From Rhodobiaceae bacterium (GTDB lineage: Bacteria; Pseudomonadota; Alphaproteobacteria; Rhizobiales; Tepidamorphaceae), in assembly GCA_020637855.1 (NCBI GenBank), contig JACKJR010000002.1:62001-126000 (forward strand): a stretch of DNA of 64,000 nucleotides, given 5' to 3'. The position numbers and the translations under genes are program-made. A model generated the notes under the pieces. The model saw only the letters and a list, made by a program, of their open reading frames with translations, did not search any database and was not told where the DNA came from. Shown piece after piece: positions 7,548 through 15,734 of the stretch. The stretch's first letter is position 1, and each line of letters opens with the position of its first letter.

Positions 7548-8792
7548 CTACGCGGCGAGTGCCGCGATCTGCTTCATCCACTTGCGCGGGTCGCCCTCGC
7601 GGTGACCACGCCCGTCGAGCGCCCTCGTCAGGCTCTCCATGGCCTCGATATTGTGTATTGGCCTGAACTCGTCCACATGCGGCATCATCTGGCGGATGCC
7701 GCGTGCCCGCGCCTCGAAGCCCTCGTAGCGCAGCAGCGGATTGAGCCAGACCAGCCGCCGGCAGGACTTGTGCAGGCGTTCCATCACCGGCGTCAGCGCG
7801 CCGTCTTCGGCGTCGCGCTCAAGCCCGTCGGTGATCAACAGGACGATAGCCCCCTGCCCGAGCACGCGACGCGACCATTTCCGGTTGAACTCGTCGAGAC
7901 AGGTCGCGATGCGCGTTCCCCCCGACCAGTCATGCACATGCACGCCCGCCGCCTTGAGCGCATCGTCGGGGTCCTTGTGGCGCAGCGAGCGCGAGATATT
8001 GGTGAGCCGTGTCCCGAAGACGAAGGAATGCACCCGGCGCTTTTCCGATAACGCGTGCAGGAAATGCAGGAACACTTGCGTGTATTCACTCATCGAACCG
8101 GAAATGTCGCAAAGCGCCACGACCGGCGCCAACCGCTCCTTCGGCCGCGCGCGCTTGAGCGCGATGATCGCGCCGCCGGAGCGCATGGAGGCACGCAATG
8201 TCCGGCGCATATCAACGGCACGCCCTCTGCCCGAAGGCTCGAACCGGCGCGTCTTGAGCATCTCGAACGGCAGCACCATGCCGGCAATGGCGCGGCGGGC
8301 CTGGGCAATCTCGGCCGCGCTCATCTGGCCGAAATCCTTCGCCCGAAGCACCTCCATGTCGGAGACCGTCAGCGAGGCATCGATTTCGACTTCGGGCTTC
8401 GGACGCTCGGATATCTCACGGTTGCCGGAATCGAGAAGCGCATCGGACACCCGGCGATTGACCGGATCGCGCTGCTGCCGCGCTGGCGCCGGCGCAACCG
8501 GCATCAGCGCTTGGAGCATCCGCTCCATCAGCGCGCGCTTGCGCCAGAACAGGGTGAACGCCTGCTCGAAGACCTCCTCGTCCTCATGCCGCTTCACGAA
8601 AATCGCATGCAGCGTCCAGTAGAAATCCTGCTTCCCGCCTATGCCCGCCAGGCACAATGCTTCGATCGCGTCATGCGCAGCACCCGGTCCGACCTTTAGA
8701 CCGGCCTTGCGAAGCGCGCGGGCAAAATGGGTGATGTTTTCCGCCAGCGCACCTTGCCCGGCGTCATTGCCGATATCGGCATCAACACTCAT
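7548..8792 (-). CDS. coxE: CoxE-type von Willebrand factor A protein
   Basis: This 414-residue protein is of the CoxE family. The C-terminal half is a VWA domain with a MIDAS metal site (CDISGSMSEYTQ, D-x-S-x-S) and a LLITDGLERD strand; the N-terminal half is helical and includes an FWRKRALMERML segment. CoxE works with the AAA+ protein CoxD in the post-translational assembly of the copper or other metal centre in carbon monoxide dehydrogenases. The start ATG (8792) overlaps the stop of coxD by 4 bp. Gene order coxD-coxE-xdhC matches Mo-hydroxylase accessory operons. No signal peptide, so cytoplasmic. Confidence 0.9.
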   Translation of the reverse strand: MSVDADIGNDAGQGALAENITHFARALRKAGLKVGPGAAHDAIEALCLAGIGGKQDFYWTLHAIFVKRHEDEEVFEQAFTLFWRKRALMERMLQALMPVAPAPARQQRDPVNRRVSDALLDSGNREISERPKPEVEIDASLTVSDMEVLRAKDFGQMSAAEIAQARRAIAGMVLPFEMLKTRRFEPSGRGRAVDMRRTLRASMRSGGAIIALKRARPKERLAPVVALCDISGSMSEYTQVFLHFLHALSEKRRVHSFVFGTRLTNISRSLRHKDPDDALKAAGVHVHDWSGGTRIATCLDEFNRKWSRRVLGQGAIVLLITDGLERDAEDGALTPVMERLHKSCRRLVWLNPLLRYEGFEARARGIRQMMPHVDEFRPIHNIEAMESLTRALDGRGHREGDPRKWMKQIAALAA

Positions 8793-9709
8793 TCCGCCGC
8801 CTTCAGTTCAGCGTCAACCTCGTCGATCAACGCCTTGATGTGACTCGCGTTAAAGCGCTCGATGTCGTCCTGATATTTCAGGATCACGCCAAGCGTATCG
8901 CTGGCAAGTGCCGGATCGAGAGCGACCGCATCAAGCTCCGAAAGTGCTGCCGCCCAGTCGAGCGTCTCGGCGACACCTGGCGCCTTGAACACATCCTCCT
9001 TGCGGATTCGCTGGATGAAATGCACCAGCGCCCGCGTCAGCGTCTCCGGTGCCTGCGGCACTTTGGCCTTCAGGATGGCGAGCTCACGCTCGACATCGGG
9101 ATAACCGACCCAGTGATAGAGGCAGCGCCGCTTCAGCGCGTCATGGATTTCGCGCGTGCGGTTCGACGTGATGATGACGATGGGCGGCTCCGGTGCTTTC
9201 ACCGTACCGATTTCGGGGATCGTGATCTGGAAGTCGGACAGGACTTCGAGCAGGAAGGCTTCGAACGCCTCGTCGGTGCGGTCGAGTTCGTCGATCAGCA
9301 GCACCGGCGCACCATTGGTGTCGGGTTCCAGCGCCTCAAGCAATGGCCGCTTGATCAGGAAGCGCTGCGAGAAAACATCATCTCCGAGGCGCTCGCGGTC
9401 GGAAACGCCTTCGGCTTCAGCCATGCGGATCTCGATCATCTGCGCGGCGTAGTTCCACTCATAGACGGCTGAGGAAACGTCCAGCCCCTCGTAGCATTGC
9501 AACCGGATCAGCCGGCGCCCGAGCCGGTCCGCCAGAACCTTGGCGATCTCGGTCTTGCCGACGCCCGCCTCGCCTTCCAGAAACAGCGGCCGCCGCATCT
9601 TCAGCGCCAGAAACAGCACCGTCGCCAGCGAGCGGTCGGCGACATAGTTGCCGTCGCTCAGCAGCGTGAGGGTTTCATCGATCGATCCGGGAAGAGGACT
9701 TGTCGTCAC
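8789..9709 (-). CDS. coxD: CoxD-type MoxR AAA+ ATPase
   Basis: This is a 306-residue MoxR-family ATPase: Walker A GEAGVGKTE, Walker B LLIDELDR, sensor 1 IITSNRTRE, then the lid domain. It is thought to be a chaperone-like ATPase that, with CoxE, matures the CO-dehydrogenase-type active site. I prefer the GTG at 9709 (VTTSPLPGSIDE) with GGAG 8-9 bases upstream. An in-frame ATG at 9754 falls inside a transcription terminator hairpin (9728-9756) and would add 15 residues with no family match. The terminator between coxM and coxD implies separate or read-through transcription of the accessory genes. Confidence 0.9.
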   Translation of the reverse strand: MTTSPLPGSIDETLTLLSDGNYVADRSLATVLFLALKMRRPLFLEGEAGVGKTEIAKVLADRLGRRLIRLQCYEGLDVSSAVYEWNYAAQMIEIRMAEAEGVSDRERLGDDVFSQRFLIKRPLLEALEPDTNGAPVLLIDELDRTDEAFEAFLLEVLSDFQITIPEIGTVKAPEPPIVIITSNRTREIHDALKRRCLYHWVGYPDVERELAILKAKVPQAPETLTRALVHFIQRIRKEDVFKAPGVAETLDWAAALSELDAVALDPALASDTLGVILKYQDDIERFNASHIKALIDEVDAELKAAE

Positions 9710-9727
9710 TTGGGGCTCCGCAAAAGG

Positions 9728-9756
9728 GAATGGGGCGGCATCACACCGCCCCATTC
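9728..9756 (-). terminator. Rho-independent terminator after coxM
   Basis: An 11-bp perfect stem (9728-9738 with 9746-9756, GAATGGGGCGG type) closes a 7-base loop and is followed on the minus strand by CCTTTT. It lies 46 bp after the coxM stop and just before the coxD start, so it ends or attenuates the coxSLM transcript. Confidence 0.8.
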
Positions 9757-9802
9757 TGTCATATAGAGCGAGAACGCAACATTGCGCCCCCTCAATCTTG
9801 GA

Positions 9803-10591
9803 TCAGGCGGCGGCAACCGCGCGGCGCGCCATTACGCCGACGAGATGCGCCCGGTAGTCGGCGCTGGCGTGAATGTCGCTATTGAGATCGCCGGCAGCAA
9901 CGCTGATTCCGTCAAGAGACTTTGCGGCAAACCGCTTCGACAATGCGTCCTCCATCGCCGCCACCCGGAACACGCATGGGCCTGCGCCGGTCACCGCGAC
10001 GCGGACATCGCGGCCGCGCTTGGAGACGAACACGCCGACCAGTGCATAGCGCGACGCCGGATTGTCGAACTTTGCGTAGGCAGACCGGCGCGGAAGGGGA
10101 AACAGCACCTTGGTGATGATCTCGCCTTCTTCCAGCGCGGTTTCGAACATGTCCGTGAAGAAGTCGTCGGCGGAAATGCGCCGTTTGTTGGTGACGATGG
10201 TCGCGCCCAGCCCGAGGCAGGCTGCGGGGTAGTCGGCGGCCGGATCGTTGTTGGCGATCGACCCGCCGATGGTCCCCATGGCGCGCACATGCGGGTCACC
10301 GATGTCGCCGGCAAGGGCCGCAAGCGCCGGAATGGCCTCACGCACGACGGCACTGGACGCGACATCCGCATGCCGCGACATCGCCCCGATATGCAGCGTA
10401 CGGCCTTTCAGCTCGATGCCCTGCAAGGCCTCGATGCCGGCAAGGTCGATCAGCGCATCGGGAGACGCCAGCCGCTGCTTCATGGTCGGCAGCAGCGTCT
10501 GACCGCCAGCAAGGAACTTCGCTTCGCCGCTGGCTGAAAGCGACGATGCCTTGCGGATCGAATTGGGACGGTGATAGGCGAATTCATACAT
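9803..10591 (-). CDS. coxM: CoxM-type FAD-binding subunit of Mo hydroxylase
   Basis: This is a 262-residue medium subunit of the xanthine-oxidase family. FAD-binding motifs are present: FLAGGQTLLPTMKQRLASP (pyrophosphate loop) and AMGTIGGSIANNDPAADYPAA (the TIGG-like motif). A C-terminal CO_deh_flav_C domain follows (VFVSKRGRDVRVAVTGAG). It passes electrons from the 2Fe-2S subunit to an external acceptor. The start is set at the ATG at 10591 (MYEFAYHRP), with GGGAGGG 8 bases upstream; an ATG 6 bp earlier is too close to that site. It overlaps the end of coxL territory only through untranslated sequence: coxL stops at 10606, 15 bp before. Confidence 0.92.
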   Translation of the reverse strand: MYEFAYHRPNSIRKASSLSASGEAKFLAGGQTLLPTMKQRLASPDALIDLAGIEALQGIELKGRTLHIGAMSRHADVASSAVVREAIPALAALAGDIGDPHVRAMGTIGGSIANNDPAADYPAACLGLGATIVTNKRRISADDFFTDMFETALEEGEIITKVLFPLPRRSAYAKFDNPASRYALVGVFVSKRGRDVRVAVTGAGPCVFRVAAMEDALSKRFAAKSLDGISVAAGDLNSDIHASADYRAHLVGVMARRAVAAA

Positions 10592-10605
10592 TGTCATTCC
10601 CTCCC

Positions 10606-12966
10606 TTACTCGGCGGCACGCGCAGCGCCCTGACGGGCGGCCTGCCACACGACCTGCGGCGTCGCAGGCATGGTAATGTTTTCGTGCCCAATGGCATCGG
10701 TGATGGCGTTGATGACGGCCGGTGGCGACGCGATGGCGCCAGCCTCGCCGCAGCCCTTGATGCCAAGCGGATTGGACGGGCATGGTGTCACGGTCGTATC
10801 GACCTTGAAGCTCGGCAGGTTGTCGGCGCGCGGCATGCAGTAGTCCATGAACGAGCCGGTCATGAGCTGGCCGCTGGAGTCATAGGAAACGCCCTCCATC
10901 AGCGCCTGGCCGACCCCTTGAGCGATGCCGCCATGAACCTGGCCTTCGACGATCATCGGGTTGATGACATTGCCGAAGTCGTCCACGGCGACCCAGTCGG
11001 CGATCTCGCAGACACCGGTTTCCGGATCGATCTCGATCTCGCAGATGTGGCAGCCTGCCGGGAACGTGAAGTTCGAGGGATCGTGGAAAGCGCCTTCCTT
11101 CAGGCCCGGCTCGATCTCGTCGGACGGGAACTTGTGCGCCACGTAGGCATTGAGCGACACCTCCGGGAAGGTCACCTTCTTGTCGGTGCCCGACACCGAG
11201 AAGGCGCCATCCTTGAACTCGATATCGCTTTCCGACGCTTCCAGAAGATGCGCGGCGATCTTCTTCGCCTTGGCCTCGACCTTGTCGAGCGCCTTGGAGA
11301 TCGCCGTCATGCCGACCGCGCCGGAACGCGATCCGTACGTACCCATGCCGAACTGCACCTTGTCGGTGTCGCCATGGACAATCGTCACCTGATCAATGCC
11401 GATGCCGAGGCGGTCGGACACAAGCTGGGCGAAAGTCGTTTCATGCCCCTGCCCGTGGCTGTGCGAACCGGTCAGGATCTCGACGTTGCCGGTCGGGTTG
11501 ACGCGCACCTCGGCCGACTCCCAAAGGCCGACACCCGCACCGAGAGAACCGACAGCCGCCGAAGGCGCGATGCCGCAAGCCTCGATGTAGCAGGAGAACC
11601 CGATGCCACGCAGCTTGCCGCGCCGGGCAGCCTCGCGACGGCGCTTGCCAAAGCCCTTGTAGTCGATGAGTTCGCAAGCCTTGTTGAGCGAGGCGGCATA
11701 GTCTCCGGCGTCATAATTCATGATGACCGGGGTCTGATGCGGGAACTTCTTGATGAAATTCCGCTTGCGGAACGTGGCCGGGTCGATGCCCATCTCGCGT
11801 GAGGCGATTTCCACGATGCGCTCCACCAGGAATGTCGCCTCGGGACGTCCTGCTCCGCGATAGGCATCGACTGGAACCGTGTTGGTATAGACCGCGTCGA
11901 CCTCGGCGTAGATCGCCGGAATGTCGTACTGGCCCGACAGCAGCGTGGCGTAGAGATAGGTCGGCACACAGGTTGCGAACAGGCTCGGATAGCCGCCGAG
12001 ATTGGCTGTCGTATGCACCTTCAGCCCGAGAATCTTGCCGCGTTCATCCATGGCAATCTCGGCGTTGGTGACATGATCGCGCCCATGCGCATCGGTGATG
12101 AAGGCTTCGGTCCGGTCAGCCGTCCACTTGATCGGACGGCCAACTTTCTTCGAGGCCCAGGTACAGACCACCTCTTCCGGGTAGACGTAAATCTTCGAGC
12201 CGAAACCGCCGCCCACATCCGGCGCGATGACGCGCAGCTTGTGCTCCGGCGCCACATTGAGGAACGCCGACATGACGAGGCGCGCGACATGCGGGTTCTG
12301 GCTCGTCGTGTAGAGCGTGAAGGAATCCGTACCCGCATCGTAGTTGCCGAGCGCGGACCGCGGCTCCATCGGGTTGGGAACGAGCCGGTTGTTGCTCAGG
12401 CTCAGCTTGGTGACGTGTTTGGCGCTCTTGAACGCGGCAGCCGTCGCGGCCTTGTCGCCAAGCTCCCACTCGTAGCAGGTGTTTTTCGGCGCGCTGTCGT
12501 GAAGCTGCGTGGCAGAAGAGCGCGCCTTGGCCGGATCGGTGACGGCCTCGTGCACATCATAGTCAATGGCGAGCGCCTCCGCGCCTGCGCGCGCGGCAGC
12601 CAGGCTCTCACCGATCACCACGGCAACGGGATCGCCCACATAGCGCGCCTTGCCCTGCACGAGACAGGGATGGCCCGGCGCATTCATCGGCGACCCGTCC
12701 TTGGAGTGAATCATCCAGCCCGCCGGCAAGGGACCGATCGCATCCTTTTCCAGATCCGCGCCGGTGAAAACGGCAATGACGCCCGGCACGGCGAGTGCGG
12801 CCTTGGAATCAACCGACTTGACGGTCGCATGTGCGTGCTCGCTGCGCGCAAACGCGGCATAAGTCTGCCCGGCGACATTGACGTCATCGGTATATTTGCC
12901 TGCACCGGTAATGAAACGCTGGTCTTCCAGCCGCGCCACCCGCGCGCCGATACCTGTATTGGACAT
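10606..12966 (-). CDS. coxL: Form II CoxL-type molybdopterin subunit
   Basis: This 786-residue catalytic subunit of a molybdenum hydroxylase is close in length to CoxL. Residues 368-374 read AYRGAGR, the signature of form II (also called BMS) CO-dehydrogenase-like enzymes; true form I enzymes have AYRCSFR with a cysteine that binds copper, here replaced by Gly371. Other cofactor motifs are present (GGGFGSKIYVYPEE, GSHSHGQGHETTFAQ, IKGCGEAGAIASPPAV). The Mo enzyme acts in the cytoplasm as an (SLM)2 complex. CO oxidation by form II enzymes is doubtful, so the substrate is open: CO, an aldehyde or an N-heterocycle. The ATG at 12966 follows AGGGAGGAAG. Confidence 0.92.
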   Translation of the reverse strand: MSNTGIGARVARLEDQRFITGAGKYTDDVNVAGQTYAAFARSEHAHATVKSVDSKAALAVPGVIAVFTGADLEKDAIGPLPAGWMIHSKDGSPMNAPGHPCLVQGKARYVGDPVAVVIGESLAAARAGAEALAIDYDVHEAVTDPAKARSSATQLHDSAPKNTCYEWELGDKAATAAAFKSAKHVTKLSLSNNRLVPNPMEPRSALGNYDAGTDSFTLYTTSQNPHVARLVMSAFLNVAPEHKLRVIAPDVGGGFGSKIYVYPEEVVCTWASKKVGRPIKWTADRTEAFITDAHGRDHVTNAEIAMDERGKILGLKVHTTANLGGYPSLFATCVPTYLYATLLSGQYDIPAIYAEVDAVYTNTVPVDAYRGAGRPEATFLVERIVEIASREMGIDPATFRKRNFIKKFPHQTPVIMNYDAGDYAASLNKACELIDYKGFGKRRREAARRGKLRGIGFSCYIEACGIAPSAAVGSLGAGVGLWESAEVRVNPTGNVEILTGSHSHGQGHETTFAQLVSDRLGIGIDQVTIVHGDTDKVQFGMGTYGSRSGAVGMTAISKALDKVEAKAKKIAAHLLEASESDIEFKDGAFSVSGTDKKVTFPEVSLNAYVAHKFPSDEIEPGLKEGAFHDPSNFTFPAGCHICEIEIDPETGVCEIADWVAVDDFGNVINPMIVEGQVHGGIAQGVGQALMEGVSYDSSGQLMTGSFMDYCMPRADNLPSFKVDTTVTPCPSNPLGIKGCGEAGAIASPPAVINAITDAIGHENITMPATPQVVWQAARQGAARAAE

Positions 12967-13055
12967 TCCTGCTTCCTCCCTGGACCCGCCGCGCCATTTC
13001 AGGCGTTCTGTTATTTCCTGGCGGTCCGCTGTGTCTGTTTCGCCTTCTGGCGGTC

Positions 13056-13547
13056 TTATTCTGCGGCGACCTTCCCGCTGCCCTGCATGGCCGAGGCCCC
13101 AGCACCGATCGCCTTGACGATATTGTGGTAGCCGGTGCAGCGGCACATGTTGCCTTCAAGCTCGCGCCGGATGGTTGCTTCGTCCGGCACACCGCCATGG
13201 CGGTTCACCAGATCGACCGCGGCCATGATCATGCCCGGGGTGCAAAACCCGCATTGCAGCCCGTGGTGTTCACGAAAAGCTTCCTGCATAGGATGCAGCG
13301 CATCGCCGCTTGCAAGCCCTTCAATCGTCGTGACGCTGGCGCCATCCCACTGTACGGCAAGACTGGTGCAGGCCTTGATGGCACGGCCGTTGACATGCAC
13401 GACGCAGGCCCCGCACTGGCTGGTATCGCATCCCACATGCGTGCCCGTCAGGCGCAGGTGTTGACGCAGGAAATCGACCAGCAGCGTGCGCGGCTCCACA
13501 TCCGCAGACGCAGCTTTCCCGTTAACTGTCATGGTGACTTTCGGCAT
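13056..13547 (-). CDS. coxS: CoxS-type 2Fe-2S subunit
   Basis: This is a 163-residue small subunit. The N-terminal plant-ferredoxin-type domain has GCDTSQCGACVV with a further cysteine at IKACTS, and the C-terminal four-helix domain has CGFCTPGM and MCRCTGYHNI, together the ligands for two 2Fe-2S clusters. It relays electrons from the Mo site in CoxL to FAD in CoxM. The start is the ATG at 13547 (MPKVTMTVNG) because GGGGAGGAC stands just upstream. It is the first gene of the SLM operon, the order typical of form II clusters (form I is MSL). The next gene, coxL, starts 89 bp after its stop. Confidence 0.93.
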   Translation of the reverse strand: MPKVTMTVNGKAASADVEPRTLLVDFLRQHLRLTGTHVGCDTSQCGACVVHVNGRAIKACTSLAVQWDGASVTTIEGLASGDALHPMQEAFREHHGLQCGFCTPGMIMAAVDLVNRHGGVPDEATIRRELEGNMCRCTGYHNIVKAIGAGASAMQGSGKVAAE

Positions 13548-14200
13548 TCTGTCCTCCCCGGAGCAAGCATGTGGCCTGACACCGTTTATAATCAAAGCCG
13601 CCGCTTGCCTGCGGCGGTCACGATTTATCGCGCTCACAACAACGAACGGCAAAAGCATCAATTCTGGAAGGATGTCGCGGCCAGCTAGCGGCAAGTTTCT
13701 GTTTTCAAGTGCCGCAGATCACCGCCAACGGTAGCCTCCCACGCCTGCCGACGAACCGTGACGCATGTGAAGTCTGCTCCGGCGCCACAGCAATGGTCAA
13801 CCGCTTTCTGCGTCCGGATGGACGCTTACAGCACAACAAAAGTCTATTTTGCGCTGCAAAAACAGCTTTAGCCCGCAACAGGGGACCAATTCTTGAGGAA
13901 ATTCTCAAAAAAACTGATCGGCTATTTTTGCGGTGCCCTTTTTGCGGCGCCATTGTCCGGACGCTGGCCAGGCTTGACAGCCCGGGCGTCGGCGTAATGG
14001 GACAATACGGCTCCGCTGCTCTCGTTTTCCGGCATAAATTTCTCTTCCGGGATCGATATTGCGGATTTTTCCGGGTTTGAGCCCGCAATCCGCGAACCGG
14101 CAAGAATTCCTTAAAGGTTCGGGCGCACTCATGGAAAGGAACAGGTTACGGGCTGTCGGAAACCGCGCCCGAACGTAACCGGAAAAGGCAGGATGCCGAC
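13548..14200. other. 653-bp gap between coxS and the BLUF gene
   Basis: No protein I can support is encoded here; both strands have open frames of about 120-130 codons around 13705-14103, but they are basic, low-complexity and without family motifs. Base composition drops towards AT-rich near 13840-13930. The interval must hold the start signals for coxS (leftward) and the BLUF gene (rightward). Two dyads are visible: TTGAG-GAAATT-CTCAA at 13893-13908 and GGTTACG/CGTAACC at 14144-14180. Confidence 0.6.
14144..14180 (+). promoter_or_regulatory. Dyad upstream of the BLUF gene
   Basis: GGTTACG (14144-14150) is matched by CGTAACC (14174-14180), with inner GGGC/GCCC also pairing. It ends 20 bp before the ATG, so it could be an operator or a 5' leader hairpin. 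Seen in sequence; role unknown. Confidence 0.35.
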
Positions 14201-14659
14201 ATGACACGCCAGGAACGCATCGTCTATCAAAGCCACACAACGCTTCTTCCCGATGCCGAAGTCATCGGCAGCGCCATCGACGATATCGTCGAAAGCGCTC
14301 GCCGAAACAATGAACGCCACGGTCTGACGGGCGCGCTCGTTTTCTCCGATGGCATGTTCATGCAGGTGCTCGAAGGCCCCGCTCCGGCGGTGGACATGGC
14401 CATGGCCCGTATCCAGGAAGACAAGCGCCACAAGGACATCCGCATCCTGCGCCGCGAAACCATCGACAGCCGGATGTTCCCGGACAAACCCCTGGCCTTC
14501 GTTTCCGCTGCCACGATTCGCGAAGCCGTCATGGGTTCCGGCAAGGGATTCTCGATGGACATCTGCCGGTTGCCTCCCGACATATTCGCCCCCCTGCTGC
14601 GCAGCCTCGTTGTCCCGGCCGCCATGTCGGCCAGCAGCGCAATCAAGCGCAGCGCCTGA
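14201..14659 (+). CDS. BLUF-domain blue-light photoreceptor
   Basis: This 152-residue protein consists of a single BLUF (FAD blue-light) domain plus a short helical tail. Key residues: Tyr9 (IVYQSH), Asn37 in RRNNERHGLTG and Gln55 in GMFMQVLEG; the Asn-Gln spacing of 18 matches AppA (Asn45, Gln63). The Tyr-Asn gap is 4 residues longer than in AppA. There is no EAL, GGDEF or other output domain, so it must act through a partner protein. The adjacent gene on the left is the divergent coxSLM operon and on the right the liv operon in the same direction. ATG at 14201 follows AGGCAGG. Confidence 0.92.
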   Translation: MTRQERIVYQSHTTLLPDAEVIGSAIDDIVESARRNNERHGLTGALVFSDGMFMQVLEGPAPAVDMAMARIQEDKRHKDIRILRRETIDSRMFPDKPLAFVSAATIREAVMGSGKGFSMDICRLPPDIFAPLLRSLVVPAAMSASSAIKRSA

Positions 14660-14692
14660 GCTTCGTTTCTGCCCGTTGTCTCCCTTCACCGG

Positions 14693-14714
14693 CACTGCTA
14701 TGAGCTTAGCAGTG
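14693..14714. promoter_or_regulatory. Palindrome between the BLUF gene and livH
   Basis: An 8-bp perfect inverted repeat CACTGCTA / TAGCAGTG with a 6-bp spacer lies 33 bp after the BLUF stop and about 98 bp before livH. It lacks a T tract, so it looks more like an operator than a terminator; candidates are a liv regulator. Inference only. Confidence 0.4.
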
Positions 14715-14811
14715 ACCGGGTCTGCTGCTGCACGACCAAGACACCCGGCACGGCAGGGGGAGCTACGCTGATCAGGCGGCGGCTCCGGAGGCATAGAGGG
14801 GACAGGCGGGC

Positions 14812-15729
14812 ATGGAGTATTTTCTCCAGCAGCTCATTAACGGGCTTACGCTCGGGTCGATCTACGGGTTGATCGCCATCGGCTACACGATGGTTTACGG
14901 CATCATCGGCATGATCAATTTCGCCCATGGCGACATCTTCATGGTGGGCGCATTCATCGCCCTGATCGCTTTCGTCGCGATCATCACCCTGGGGATCACG
15001 TTTATCCCGCTGGCACTGCTCCTTGTGCTGATCATCGCGATGGTCTTCACCTCGGTTTACGGCTGGGCCGTGGAACGCATTGCCTACCGCCCCTTGCGGA
15101 CCTCGTTCCGTCTGGCGCCGCTGATCACGGCGATCGGTATGTCCATCGTGCTGCAGAACTACGTGCAGATCGTGCAGGGCGCCCGCGTGAAGCCACTGCA
15201 GCCGGTCATCACCGGCGGTTACACGATCATGGAGAGCGCCGAAGGGTTCGCGGTCAACCTGTCGAACATCCAGATCATCATCATCGGGATGACATTCGCG
15301 CTGATGACCATTTTTTCGCTGCTCATCGCCAAGACCACCCTGGGCCGCGCGCAGCGCGCCTGCGAGCAGGACCGCAAGATGGCCTCGCTGCTCGGCATCA
15401 ACGTCGACCGCACCATCTCGCTGACCTTCGTCATGGGTGCAGCGCTTGCGGCCGTGGCAGGCATGATGTTCCTGCTGCTCTACGGTGTCATCGACTTCTA
15501 CATCGGCTTCCTGGCCGGCGTTAAGGCATTTACCGCAGCCGTCCTCGGCGGCATCGGCTCCCTGCCCGGCGCCATGATCGGCGGACTGCTGATCGGCCTG
15601 ATCGAGGTGTTCTGGTCGGGTTATTTCTCCGTTGAGTACAAGGATGTTGCAGCCTTCTCCATTCTCGCCATCGTCCTGATCTTCCTGCCCTCGGGGCTTC
15701 TGGGAAGACCGGAAGTCGAGAAGGTCTGA
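14812..15729 (+). CDS. livH: Branched-chain amino acid ABC transporter permease LivH
   Basis: This 305-residue inner-membrane permease has about eight hydrophobic helices and the LivH family signatures GLTLGSIYGLIAIGYTMVYG, INFAHGD and a cytoplasmic EAA-like loop with RAQRACEQDRKMASLLGIN. With LivM it forms the membrane channel of a HAAT-family importer. First gene of livH-livM-livG-livF. LivM starts 5 bp after the stop. Substrate class (branched-chain amino acids, amides or urea) is not fixed by the permease sequence. Confidence 0.93.
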   Translation: MEYFLQQLINGLTLGSIYGLIAIGYTMVYGIIGMINFAHGDIFMVGAFIALIAFVAIITLGITFIPLALLLVLIIAMVFTSVYGWAVERIAYRPLRTSFRLAPLITAIGMSIVLQNYVQIVQGARVKPLQPVITGGYTIMESAEGFAVNLSNIQIIIIGMTFALMTIFSLLIAKTTLGRAQRACEQDRKMASLLGINVDRTISLTFVMGAALAAVAGMMFLLLYGVIDFYIGFLAGVKAFTAAVLGGIGSLPGAMIGGLLIGLIEVFWSGYFSVEYKDVAAFSILAIVLIFLPSGLLGRPEVEKV

Positions 15730-15734
15730 GCGCC

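Noticed and set aside
10606..12966. Calling the enzyme a true carbon monoxide dehydrogenase
   Set aside because: The active-site loop is AYRGAGR (form II), not AYRCSFR; CO as substrate is not supported by sequence.
13705..14103. Open frames of about 130 codons on both strands in the coxS-BLUF gap
   Set aside because: Very basic, low-complexity products without motif; overlapping each other, no plausible RBS.
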